Notes under the pieces: model-generated
What the model saw: only the letters and a program-made list of their open reading frames with translations
What the model was told of the DNA's origin: nothing
Databases searched by the model: none
Shown: positions 11,701 through 22,289 of the stretch, piece by piece
How positions within the stretch are numbered: position 1 is the first letter of the stretch
How the letters are laid out: each line of letters starts with the position of its first letter
Source of the DNA: Pholiota molesta
Lineage: Eukaryota; Basidiomycota; Agaricomycetes; Agaricales; Strophariaceae
Direction: 5' to 3'
DNA: 64,000 nucleotides
NCBI GenBank assembly: GCA_014925825.1
Contig: JACGCK010000069.1
Span: 124,001 to 188,000, forward strand
Translations under genes and position numbers: made by a program

Positions 11701-12601
11701 AGAAGCACTGGCCTTTGGAATTGCAGAACGAAGTTCTAGCATCTGCCGAGGAGCTTGTACGTCTACAATTCATTGATGTTCCATTTGATATTACTAACTC
11801 TGGCCTCTTGACTAGTTCAAGCAGCGTCATATCGAACTCTTTGGCAACGCTGTGCCTCCGAAGAAAGCGCAGAAGGGAAATTCGAAGCTTGCAAAGTTGA
11901 TGGCCGATCTTTCGAGCGACGAAGAAGACGACACGGCCACACCCACACCTGCTGAGCCAAAACCTTGGCTCTCTGAATTTCGTCTTTACCTTAACAGTGT
12001 AGATGAGTTATCGGGCACTACGACGCTGGTCCAGTGGTGGGGGGTACGTCATTTGTTTTCTTATACTTGAATAATCAAACCTAATACTGTTTCTAGATTA
12101 ATGCTTCGCGCTTCCCTGTTTGGGCTTCGTTGGCGCGTGATTACCTTGCTATCATGGCATCGTCCGTGTCCAGTGAACGCGCCTTTTCGGCTGCAGGAAT
12201 TACTATCTCAAAGCGTAGGAATCGTCTCAAAGCTGACGTTGTCGAGGCTTTACAGTTTTTGAAGTGCCATATACGTAAAGACTTAGTCTTTGCACCACCA
12301 GCGCCATCGTCAATACTAGAAGATGAGTTAGAAGTTGTTGATGATGATTTAGATCCAGATTGGTATGATGAAAAGGAGCCGGTGGCTTGGGATAGTCTTA
12401 TAATCAACGTAGATGCTTCAGATAACGAATGCTAATATGTATTTACATTTTCATTGTAAAAGCCCGGGCTTAAGCCGAGCCTGCCCAAGCCAAGCCCAAG
12501 CCCAAGTCTCGGGCTGGGCCTTATGTCTGTCAAAGCCCAAGCTCTGGTAAGCCTGGCCCAAGCCCGGGCTTTTAGGCCCAGCCCGAGCCCGGAAATCACT
12601 A
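8779..12601 (+). mobile_element. hAT transposon, copy 2 (tandem, head-to-tail)
   Basis: 3823 bp with the same termini as copy 1. I can find only a few single-base length differences between the copies: about 6606/10420 (GGGG vs GGG), 7240/11074 (GG vs G), 8215/12040 (G run) and 8650/12475 (CCC vs CC). The outer right end abuts CTCGATGT (12602-12609). The junction with copy 1 reads AAATCACTA-C-TAGTGATTT. Confidence 0.93.
9032..12435 (+). pseudogene. hAT transposase, copy 2 (two frameshifts)
   Basis: Same exon layout and protein as copy 1, offset by 3824-3826 bases. Two one-base losses break the frame: after AVTG near 10420 in the RNase-H-like core, and at RRVG near 11074. It does have the correct G count at the intron-13 donor (WWG then INASRFP). 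The lesions in the two copies are therefore complementary: each is intact where the other is broken. No single copy encodes an uninterrupted transposase as the sequence stands. Confidence 0.82.
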
Positions 12602-12609
12602 CTCGATGT
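12602..12609. repeat. Right 8-bp target-site duplication CTCGATGT
   Basis: Partner of 4945-4952; see there. Confidence 0.92.
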
Positions 12610-14520
12610 CTTATCCTGTAGAGATGCCGCATCAGTTGTTCGCAAATATGTGACTGAGCACTTCAGGACTTCGGAACAACGAGCCCCAGTTACTAAGGCA
12701 CAAATTGACGACCTTATCTCAACAACGATCAAGGAGAGGCAATATGCCGCGGAGGTGGCAATCTCGCTTCCTCAGCAAAGTATGCTCGAAGGGATAGATG
12801 CTGACGAGGTGGGCATTGTTCGTACACACCCAAACGACTTTATCTCGGCAAGAGAACGACGCCAGCGGGAGGTAATCGAATCACAGCAAGATGTACAGCG
12901 CCGTCGATCGCGAGAGCAAAAACCTCCAACGAAAAACACGACCATGTACGAGTGGATTAAGCATGCTCTACCTGGAGGCCAGGATGTCTTCGTCAGAGTG
13001 CGCGTTAGTAAGGCGAACCAATCTAGCACTTACTCGATGTACGGCAAGCGCGACCGGATCTACAATGCCATGTCTAACGAATGGGACTTCTCCGAGGAGT
13101 TCAGTCGCCCTATCTCAATTCCTGGCTCTCGCGATGATGCTCACCGAAGCGACGACGAAAACGACCGCGACGGCGACGACGACGATTACTTTTACAACAA
13201 CGATGACTACGACGATCGTATCACTTATCATTCGCCTCAGGTGGTCTCGGTCTCGCAAACAACGTCGAACAATCATGAAGATCCCCTAGATCAAGTCATC
13301 GAGTATTCTCCCTCGAGAATTCCGTGGTCGTGCGATGTGCTGGAGACGATGGCTCGGTTTTATGGCTATGTCCCTGTTTTGAAAGCCTGCGACATGCAGC
13401 GTCCCAGTGCGGCAAATTGGCAAGAGTTGCTAAAAGCTGTGGGCTTCATCAGCAACCTGCCCGCCCTCGCCATCGACGAGGATAACCAATCCTCGATGTG
13501 GCATTTCTTCTCTTCCATGATCGCCAACAGGCGTCCGTCATTTGACTTCTATGACCTCGAGGAAGAAAACCGTGCAGCATTGAAGTTCATTGTGGATTTC
13601 AAGGAGATCCAGCGTCCTACCCAAGATCTGTTCATCTTTTCAACCCCTCCTTCGGCCGCATGTGACTGGGTCTTAGGTGTTGATAATCCTTCAGCTGCGT
13701 TATATGTCATTCGCTATATTCTTGCGCATCGTACCATATCGACTTCAGCCTCTGGATCAACTACAACGCCATTGACTATTGTCGGTGTTGCGGCTCATCT
13801 TCTTGAACGAGGCATTCACTTTCGCACCCTTTTACCTCTCCCTTGCAGTTCACGAAGCTCTACGATCAGCAAGGCCTACACACCATCAATATTCCGAGAC
13901 CTCGCACATCCATTTGACGTCAGCGATTTTGAAGAAGCCATGCTGCAGTGCAAATCATTGTTATCCTCACCGCGTGGACGAGCTGCGATTCTAATGGGTG
14001 GATAGTTGGGCGTATAGCAAAGGAGTATATCAGTGTCGATGCAGTGCTCCATGGCCCATCTATAGAAATTACCACCCATCGTGTCGGTTATTTTGGCCCT
14101 AGTGCTGGTGGCGACAGACGATACTGTGATGATGAACTTACTGAACATGAGATTGCTGTTATATGCGGTACATACACAATGTACACGGGTAGGTCTTCTA
14201 CTTCTCAAAATTCATCTACGTATTCACTCTGTTCCGTTCAGTACTGTCGTTGGTCAAACGACTATCAGATCATGGCTTCCACCTCCTTCTGCTTGGTGCA
14301 AGAATGGTGCTGGGTTTCGGTGGCTTGAATGGACAGAGTGCTCTGAGGCCTTCTTTGTACAGCTCTTCAAGACATTCAAGCTGGTAAGGCTCGACCACTC
14401 TCCGTTGCTGATTGGCATTCAAGGTTGCGAGGACTCAAATCTACTCGTGAACTTCTCAATTTTTCGAATGAGCAAGCTCGTCGGTTCATGGATGAGCAGC
14501 TGCCTGTACATGTCTCGTAA
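12610..14520 (+). pseudogene. 3' half of the gene split by the hAT pair
   Basis: Continues in frame from 4952 through VLSCRDAASVVRKYVTEHF. It includes an acidic low-complexity stretch (DDENDRDGDDDDYFYNNDDYDD) and FDVSDFEEAMLQCKSLL, to GRAAILMGG at about 14002. There a missing base brings a TAG; the next frame carries on with IVGRIAKEYISVDAVLHGPSIE. A further exon gives TIRSWLPPPSAWCKNGAGF. After another frame change the C-terminus reads DIQAGKARPLSVADWHSRLRG and ends VHVS, stop at 14518-14520. The original protein would be near 1000 aa. Besides the transposon it therefore has at least two single-base frame breaks, so it is dead or the assembly has small errors here. Confidence 0.75.
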
Positions 14521-15094
14521 ATTATGTCTCGTAAATTACTTGCATCATATTATCATCTTTCTGCAAATACCTACATGTCACTTTCTTTTGTATATATACT
14601 GTTTTGGGAGAGGATGTAACATATACTACGTGCTATTATAGAATATAAAGATCACCTACTACTCCATAAAATTTCCCTTGGATCTAAAATTAGAATTGTC
14701 AGGTACACTGGAAGGACACTGACGAGCGCCCGACATGGCGCATATATCTTTTAGACTATAAAATCCCAAATTTTGATACCATTTTGCACAATGTTGAATG
14801 TATTCAAAATGTATTCAAATGCCAAAAAATTTTCAACTTCTAAATTAATTGTTCTCAACGGATTTTTCAACACTCAAAAATGCTAAATTCTTCACTGTAC
14901 AAAAGCGGAACAGAACTTCAAGATTTGGATACATTTTGAGACAGGAAAAATCGTCGAAAATGGTGAAAATTTGCAATAATTGAAATTCGAACCGAATTTA
15001 AGGTTCTGTTTTGATTCTTATTGTCTTTTTTACAACCAATAATTGTTTCAAAATGCTAAATTTAGTACATTGTTAATTTTAACTAAATATATAT
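14521..15094. other. AT-rich intergenic stretch
   Basis: Strongly A+T-rich with no coding pattern on either strand. It differs clearly in base composition from the flanking GC-rich repeats. Confidence 0.6.
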
Positions 15095-16110
15095 CCGTTT
15101 TTCATGCGTTTTTCATCCTTGACAATTGTTGGGTCCAGCAGTGAGCGTACATGTTGACAGAAATGTGTAATGGAAGATAGAACCAGAAAATGAGTTGATT
15201 CTGAGATATTAACATCGAAAGCTTGCCTTTTTATATGTTTTCTTCCTCTATGTATATAGATATCAATTTGACATGCACAACTCCGTTTTGAACGGGTGAA
15301 AGACTTGTCAGAGTATATCATACGGTAGAATAGACAATACATTATGCTTTCATGCCCCTTTTCTTCGTTCTCTTTCTGTATTTTTCTCGTCTGTCCAGAC
15401 GCCCATTGCCATTACCTTTTTCGAGGCTCCCTCTTCGGCGAGTGATATGCGATGACCAGATACGCTAACAGTGTCTTCATAAAAAAAAAACCATTGGACC
15501 CCGTGATACTGCTCAGAACACACGAAATACTTTGACAACCCTCAAATCCGAATTCCAAATTACACATCAGAACACAGCTACGATATAACACCATATGAAT
15601 ACAACTGTCCATCAAAGTTTATTCGAGACATCCAGTTATAATTACACCACTACAGGACGCCAGAGGACGCCGAATCAAAGTGCGGCCGCCGCGGCCGGAG
15701 ACAGATTCAGAGCGTCGACATGCTAAAATTAACCATTGTGGGCGCAGAAGGATACAGGAGTCAACCCTGGATGATCAACTGCCTGCCATAGCACATATGA
15801 AAATCCATGTGGACGTGGCGTCGGAGAAGCTATTCTGCACCCCGTCTCGACCGCACCAGCGCTGGACCCAGGCTGGATTACGGTGTGTCCAAGTCCGGTA
15901 AGGCTGCGGGAATACGCGTCTCCGACTTCGTTCTTGGCAATTTTCATCCGCCGACAAGACAGTAGTGACGAGCATCCAAACGATGCACACCAACGTAAAC
16001 ACAATTTCGTAATAATACATCGCCCCTGCCTCCCCATAAACCCGTATCGCATAAACGAGACTCAAATACACCAAATAAAAGAGTCAACGAGCCAGCCCAC
16101 GTCAGAGTCA
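15095..16110 (-). repeat. Duplicated block, copy D (promoter of crystallin-like gene, gene body lost)
   Basis: Matches the upstream half of the blocks at 27.0, 31.1 and 38.0 kb. It keeps the TATA box region (TTTTTATATG, about 15227), the leader and the first codons ATG TAC GCT at 15152-15144 (minus), then runs into unrelated sequence. The right part (15900-16090, minus) encodes a hydrophobic fragment, VYLSLVYAIRVYGEAGAMYY then IVFTLVCIVWMLVTTVL. Decayed versions of this membrane-protein exon end the other blocks too. Confidence 0.7.
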
Positions 16111-16313
16111 AGGTTCAACGTTACTTTGGGAAAATGTGGCTATGCTAATTGACGCCCACAATCAACCCACATTCGTCGACGTGTAACATTTGACAATTGC
16201 TTTCAACCACCATCCTATGCGAATTATCCAGAGATTCTCAGTGGTCGACACCTCGACAACGGAGCGATGCCATTATTGAGATCGAAGCATTCATGTAGCA
16301 GCCAATAAGCGGA

Positions 16314-16797
16314 GTTCCCTCCGACGTTCTGCGGGAAATATTCATCCATTGTTTCCACGACATCGTCTTGAGATTCGACAGCCAAACACGACAATCGCAC
16401 CCATGCTCCTCTGCAGATTTGCTCATCTTGGAGGACGGTCGCGCTCACATCCCCTACTTTGTGGTCGCATCTATCATATCAGTCCATTTACACCATGATA
16501 TGGTATTCAAAGGGTGGTCGGAACCGTCAAATATTCGAGTTCTCAGAAAGAAATCGACTTTATTCACTGGTGGAAGCGAAGCAGGGTTTAATGGCCCCAT
16601 TTTTATTCATTGATGTCATTTACACATGTACATCAGAGCCATCCGATTCGTGTCCCTTTCCAGGAGATGGATTGACTGCACTTCTCGAATATATAATGAC
16701 GGCGCAGTATCTCCGAATCGAAAATCTCTGGGAGCTACTTGTAGGTAAAATCAGCGGCGATAGTCAGTTACATTTCCAAACCTACGCACTATCGTGA
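16314..16797 (+). pseudogene. F-box protein fragment, frameshifted
   Basis: Reads VPSDVLREIFIHCF, a typical F-box helix. A frame change near 16380 is followed by THAPLQICSSWRTVALTSPTLWSHLSYQ, the usual continuation in mushroom F-box proteins. Then come a leucine-rich-looking tail and LTALLEYIMTAQYLRIENLWE. There is no start codon in frame (TAG just upstream) and no full-length product. F-box genes of this style are large, fast-turning-over families in Agaricomycetes. A relic. Confidence 0.65.
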
Positions 16798-17061
16798 TAT
16801 CCAAACCCGATTTTTACCTCGGTAGGTAATTATGTAGAAAGTACAAGCGAGGTACCAAGGTATGCGAGCGACCGGTCGGCGAAGATAGACAATGGACGAA
16901 CAAATTGTGATGGGGGCATATATAACGGCGTCACGAGTTGCAGTAAGGAGACCAGAAGGACGAAGTTGGAGGTGGAACAGCCACGAAGCTAACCGTGCTC
17001 ATCCTTCATTTCTGGCTATATTCCCGTAATCACGCCACCCTGGACGGCGCGCGTCGTCAGA

Positions 17062-17420
17062 ATATGAGATAGATGCGTGAACGACGCGAACACACACCAC
17101 GTTCATCACTGTCCATCTCGAGAACCGCCCCGATAAAACCCGATCGACGACTTAGCACGGAAAGCTACAACGCGGCACTGGGAGTCCAGCAAGGCAAGAC
17201 GCGCGAGCGCCCGCATGCTCGTAGCGCCGGTCCATCCGCGGCAGCTTCTCCGCCAGGCAAATAAAGCTCGCTGGGCCGGCTGCGCTTATGACGAGAATGA
17301 GGTGCGGAGGACATTTGTGTCGCAGGGTCTAGTGACGAAGCGATTGTTGGGCGATATCGCGAGGCCGGTGGTTGGTAATACCATGTTGAAAGGACATAGT
17401 AATTCGGAAAGAATGTCAAG
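17062..17420. repeat. Remote copy of the 0.4-kb repeat unit
   Basis: Begins AATATGAGATAGAT and continues through AACGCGGCACTGGGAGTCCA and the ATCGCGAGGCCGGTG segment. These are the landmarks of the three tandem units at 22290-23440. No coding function seen. Confidence 0.7.
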
Positions 17421-17779
17421 TCATCAGAGGTAACAATACCTTCGAAGCCGAGTTGTGGGTGATTTAAAAATCGGGAAAGATTGGAGGAACAGAGTCATTC
17501 GTTCGACTTGAATGGTGCTCGACGAAACTAGCAAGAAAGGTTGAGTAAGGGATGTTAGGGAGCTTCGCAGAAGAAGGATAGAGAGTCCGCGGAGAAAGGA
17601 GGACATGATTATATCGGATTCATGAATGAATATATGAAATCATGAACGAAATACCGAGAATGTCAGATTCCAGACTAGAAACACAAATACCGACACCAAC
17701 AAACATGCTGCCGTTAAATTAGCAGCTCGATAAAGTAGAAAGGAGGGGGTGGAAGGAGAGCATGGGCAAAGAATCAAGC

Positions 17780-18560
17780 GCAAACGAAGAAAAGACAAGT
17801 AGCAAGGAAGACCAGAACGGCAGCACCAGCCAAGAACAGCAAAATTGCGAACCATCTGAATACTTCAATAACAATGAAACGGGCGGCCAAATCAAGGCTA
17901 AATGCGCAAGAAATAAGCTTAGCTTGAGCCAGATAACCATCGCGGATTCTACATGGAATATCGCCACCCTCGACCTCGTTTTCGACCATACTCCTAAGTG
18001 CGCATCGTCCACGTCGCTCGCCATATGAGTAACCCAACCCATATGGAGGTTTCTCGTCCAACCTTCGACTCGTACAGACGCAGCGGGTATAGAAAGATAT
18101 GTGGTGAAACGAGCGTCGAGGAGGGGGAAGTAGGATACAGAACCAAGATGGAAACTGGTGCAATTGAGCGTCGCAGAAAATGAAGTAGCCCTGGAGGACA
18201 GCCATGCAGACAGAAAGATATGATAACCCTGCTTGCTTGCTCTGTAGGATGTACAGCTGAGGTCGACAGACGCCTCAAGGAGATGAAGCGCCTGTCCCTT
18301 GGGATCGTGCGCATGCATTTGGTGGACTGGGAACGGGAATCGATGTAGATCGATGGACGTCTGGCTACGTGGGTTCTCGTCACTTGTCACTTGTCACTTG
18401 TCACAGTCGGTCCGTCGGCTCCGATCACCTAGAACAGATCTCCTTGAACCTTTACTGAATCCTCCATCACGAGCTCGAAGACATCGTCAATGCAGGTCCT
18501 AGCACGTAGACCGCACCTACAGAGTGCGCGCACATATTGAAGATATCCGTGCTTCCCGCC
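17780..18560. repeat. Duplicated segment paired with 23470-24240
   Basis: Shares GAGTAGCAAGGcAGAnCAGAACGG-type sequence, the AAGGAGATGAAGCGCCTGTCC motif and the CCTAGAACAGATCT motif with 23.5-24.2 kb in the same orientation. Both strands contain hydrophobic open stretches (for example minus-strand LFLAGAAVLVFLATCLFFV) that suggest a decayed membrane-protein gene. I cannot name a family. Confidence 0.6.
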
Positions 18561-18829
18561 ATAGAACCGGTATATGCGCACTTGCGCAATTAATACGCTG
18601 CATCGATGTACGGCGTCGTCTCAATTCTTTCACCGTTGTGAGGGGTGAAGGGCACCCGCTCCTTAGCTGGCATACGACCCAATATATTGGCCAGCAATGA
18701 ATATATACCAATAGGGACGACATGCCAATAACTGTATCCGAAAGGTGCCGACCACAACACACAAATCCCAAGCCCCTCAGTGCCCTCACTCCACCTCCTC
18801 AACATAAGCGCCCTAAGCGCCCGCTCCAA

Positions 18830-19340
18830 CACCCGCCCTGACCCGCCCCGGGATCCAGCCCCATCGACCTCATGCTCCGCACCTCGTCCATCTCCTGATA
18901 CACCCTCCTAATCCACACGGCACGACCCGTGCACACGCGGCGTGGATCGCGAGGTACTTGGGGGACGGGAGCGGCGGACGCACGGGTTCCGGCGTGCAGA
19001 GCGTGATCGTGGCGTCGTAGGGTAGTCGCGGAAGTCGTAGGCGCGTGGATTCGCGAATCTATCTGTTTATGGCGGGCGGGGTCGGGGTCGGACAGAGTAG
19101 CAGGGGTGGTATTTGGGGAGGGAGGCTGTGCTAGTGGGGCGAAGGAGGCGAGGAGGTGCGGTTTCGGCGAACCAGGAGGCGAACGCGTCGAAGCCGACGC
19201 GGAAGGCGCTGGAAGTCGTATACGAGCGTCATCGCATTCTCCAGGTGGTGGATGTTGGACTTGGGCTTGACTTGAGCAGGGCGCGCGTTACGTCTTCGTG
19301 CACACGTCTTCATGGCACAGGCGTGCCACTAAGCTCCAAG
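18830..19340 (-). pseudogene. Relic resembling C-terminal part of fungal HNH-endonuclease-type protein
   Basis: On the minus strand the sequence parallels the plus-strand copies at 24.4-25.4 kb: a segment like NIHRLENAMTLVYDFQ, then SPKYLAIHAACA. In fungal HNH_2-type proteins I recall a similar arrangement of an ENAMTL-like helix, a loop and a LHAACARVAHLSGA-like end. Frames are broken and no HNH core is visible, so both the assignment and any activity are doubtful. Confidence 0.4.
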
Positions 19341-19726
19341 CGAGGTTGAGAGTGGTTGAGATGCGCGTTCAAATGTAACAATCCACAATTAACAAATACA
19401 TCATATTCTACGCTAAGCGTCAATTATGTTATGCATTCCTACTTTCCAGAACATGCTCAGCATTTAATAAATTCATTTACGCCAGCCGCTCCCTCATGAG
19501 TTATGCACCCACAGAAGTGGCTGTAAAATGGTTATAAATTAATTTATTAGAATTTGGAACAACTTGAAGGCATGGGCACTTACTTTCCACTATAGACTGC
19601 ACGATCTACCCTGTTGAGCCTCCACCTTATCATTGGCCTGGGGCAACGGGGCAAGTGAAGTTGTTCAAGATTGAGAAACGCATGAGGCCATCTGCAAAAA
19701 TAATCTAATTTCTGATCCAATGTTCA

Positions 19727-19989
19727 TTATTGACAGGACTGACTCATCGTGCGATGCCCTTGCGTAGACATCAGAATAGTGCCGTCCATCTGAAAGTAAC
19801 TCATTAGTTCGCGATTTTAAGTCGTCAATTAGAACAACTCACGGCAAGTACACGAATCGATGGGCGGGCGACTGGAAGTGGGACGATATGTACGCCGCTT
19901 CTACGGTCTAGGTTCGGGACATCCAAAGGAGCCGCCGATACCAGAAGCAGTGGGAACGCGAGAAGGCAGGTGATAAAGACGTTTTTCAT
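19727..19989 (-). CDS. Small secreted protein, uncharacterised (about 69 aa)
   Basis: Exon 1 runs 19989-19843, the intron 19842-19790 (GTGAGT ... TTTCAG) and exon 2 19789-19727. The N-terminus MKNVFITCLLAFPLLLVSAA is a clear secretion signal. It is followed by PLDVPNLDRRSGVHIV, with an RR pair that could be a Kex2-type cleavage site, and the short second exon ends SQSCQ. No CaaX ending, so it is not a mating pheromone precursor. The gene is isolated among repeats. The start is the only ATG that places the signal at the N-terminus; the second exon is less certain. Confidence 0.5.
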
Positions 19990-20711
19990 TATTGAAGATG
20001 TAGAGGATATGATTTTGAATTGTCGAATGAGAACGAAGACTGCGAGTAAGTTCGTGTGGTTGAATGGGTTCCAGGGCGCCAGGCAAGGAATAAGCAACCA
20101 GATCCATCGTCTTTTATAGTTTTCGAGCGTTGATCAGGTGCTCTGAACGCGCAGATATGCACGGTATATCCGACAAAAGGTGTATTTGTTTGCATAAATG
20201 GCAATTCATAAGAATCCAAGTTTGCATTATGGAAAGTCACCCAGTAAATAATCTGCTAACTGCTAACACCGAAGCTGAACAGTCATTATCTTGAATCTTT
20301 CGCAATACTGACAAATGGAGCCCATGTGATATTAATGCCTACTACGCGACGATTAGTAACGCCTAGCCCAGTGCCCACAGCAGCGTCCGGATCCTGTCGA
20401 CAAGTCTTTCTGGAACAGATTACGCGTATCTCGACCACGGGGCGCAGTCAATCATTTTGGTATCAGGCTTGGGACCCACCAAGGACCCACAAAGCCTCAT
20501 GAATCAGCTTCTCCTCGCCGAAATAGAAATTACGCGACGAATGATGGGTAAACCCCTTGTTCTTTCGCAGTGTATTTGCCGCCGATCACTGGGAAGCCAA
20601 CGCCGATGTCAGATGCCAACTCCAGATCAAATGCTAATACTAATAGATTACCAGCGCCGTGACTTCGTTATTCAGTACGTCCATTCCTTGTTCGCCATTC
20701 TTCCTACCATC
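19990..20711. other. Intergenic, no gene seen
   Basis: No frame with recognisable content. The part next to 19989 is presumably the promoter of the small secreted protein (a TTTTATAG motif near 20112-20119). Confidence 0.4.
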
Positions 20712-21629
20712 ATGTCGACCACCACTGCCCTGAGCCTCGTCTTCCGCGAATACACAGGCAGAAAAGGCTCAGCACCTATCCACTCTCGATGTCGAACGGA
20801 AGGTCTTCTCCATCCTCGATGCATACCTCCAGCCCTCATCTGCGATATCGGCGACGACGGCTGCAGAGGCAATTGCCACACTTTTCCCGCCTGGATCGGT
20901 GGACTATGACCCCCTATTGCACCTCTGGGATCTTTTCATCGCGGTGGTAGAGCAAATCCCTTGGCAGCACCATCTCAGGACAGACTCGTCGCATTGATAA
21001 AAACACTCCGCGACCTTCCCGATCCGACCACGATTACCATCGTCGATTGGGGCAATGGCCCCACGAAGCTTGGACTGATCTCCCAGTTCTTGGTCACGTT
21101 CTGACGGACAACATCGAAACACACGGTAAATGACGATCCCGTTTTCGTACATGCATTAGGATGTGTTAATCATCCTTCGTTGGTTAAGGCATTATCATAA
21201 ACGATGATTCAGATCACCAGAAGCAATCGCGAATCCGTGATATCAACTTCCAGGCCTTCGCTGCACGGTTGACCACAGAGGGTGTTATCGATATCTCAAA
21301 GCTCGCTGTATTTCGCTTACGCGACGTTCTGGAGGAAGATCCGGACCACTACATTGAGGGCTATAACGAAGTAGGCCCTCATCTGGACACTGGCATCCTC
21401 CCGGCGAACGTATGGATCACACTTGCCAGCAAACTTATTTTCGGCTTTTGCAAAGCAAACGGAGAGGGTGCTAGTCGGAATCACATGGGTGGCGGAAACA
21501 CTGGAAAGGAATGTAGGCTTTTCTGTCGAACGATGGGAGTTCTGGAAGCAGAGATTGGACGAAATAGCAATAAACGACGAGGCGAGTGAGGAGACGCGAG
21601 GTATTGCGAGAAAGATAAGGAAACAATGA
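20712..21629 (+). pseudogene. DUF3632-like protein gene with several frame breaks
   Basis: Starts MSTTTALSLVFREYTG. In other frames it continues with KVFSILDAYLQPSSAISATT, HLWDLFIAVVEQIP, APSQDRLVALIKTLRDLP and DLPVLGHVLTDNIETH. After an intron come AARLTTEGVIDISKLAVF, LRDVLEED, and finally SVERWEFWKQRLDEIAINDE and SEETRGIARKI. The order matches what I know of the fungal DUF3632 family: a helical N-terminal half, a QERLVALV-like motif, then an FAARLTAEGV motif. At least three frame changes outside introns break it. Partial copies lie at 25504-25850 and 29700-29853. Function of the family is unknown. Confidence 0.65.
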
Positions 21630-22289
21630 TCGGGCCGAAGCTTGAAGGTCGTAGTAGCACCACTGTATGTACTTGACGAGACCTGTGAGTTTTTAAATTC
21701 ACCGCGCGCGGCAACATGAGAATCGGGCAGTCCAAATTTTGATCAGACAAGTCCACCTCCACTTCAATCCACATTTCAACAGGACTTAGGACCTGGTGAT
21801 GGCGAGCATTCGTAAACATGCCGGAGGGGCGCCAAATATTACCTTCAAGATTATTCCAAAGTTAGAAGATGTGCCTGTCGCAGAGATATTGGAGGGATGG
21901 GAGGCGAGGGCTTGAAAGACTCAGCCTCGATTCAACGCTTAGTAACACCTTTTGTATCAATTTTCGTACATTATGTACTGTCAAGAAACTGAGATTCTAC
22001 GTGGTTAAGGATACATTCATCTATTATCTAACACATGTATACATCTAGGCTTTACTTGCGAGAGTGAACAAAAAAATACAGACCAAAATAAGACACGTAC
22101 GCCCAACGGCAAAAACGTCGCTGACATCCGTCTCTCCTGAAACGAGGCAGCCTTCCTGGAAGATACACGTCAAAAGGATAAGCCGGCGGTGGAACAGCCA
22201 GTCAGCTAACCGCGCTCATCCTGTATTTCTTGCCACGTTCCCGTGCCACCCTGGACCTGGACGGCGCTCGTCGTCAGAATAAGAATCCG
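21630..22289. other. Intergenic, no gene seen
   Basis: No supported coding region. It ends where the tandem 0.4-kb repeats begin. Confidence 0.4.

Noticed and set aside
12650..14005. A 451-codon open frame that could be a stand-alone gene
   Set aside because: It is the in-frame continuation of the gene at 3916-4952; the ATG is internal and the upstream codons to 12602 are coding.
16459..16797. Independent 112-codon gene
   Set aside because: It is the second half of the frameshifted F-box relic.
19727..19989. Mating-pheromone precursor
   Set aside because: It has an N-terminal secretion signal and no CaaX ending, and no pheromone receptor lies nearby.
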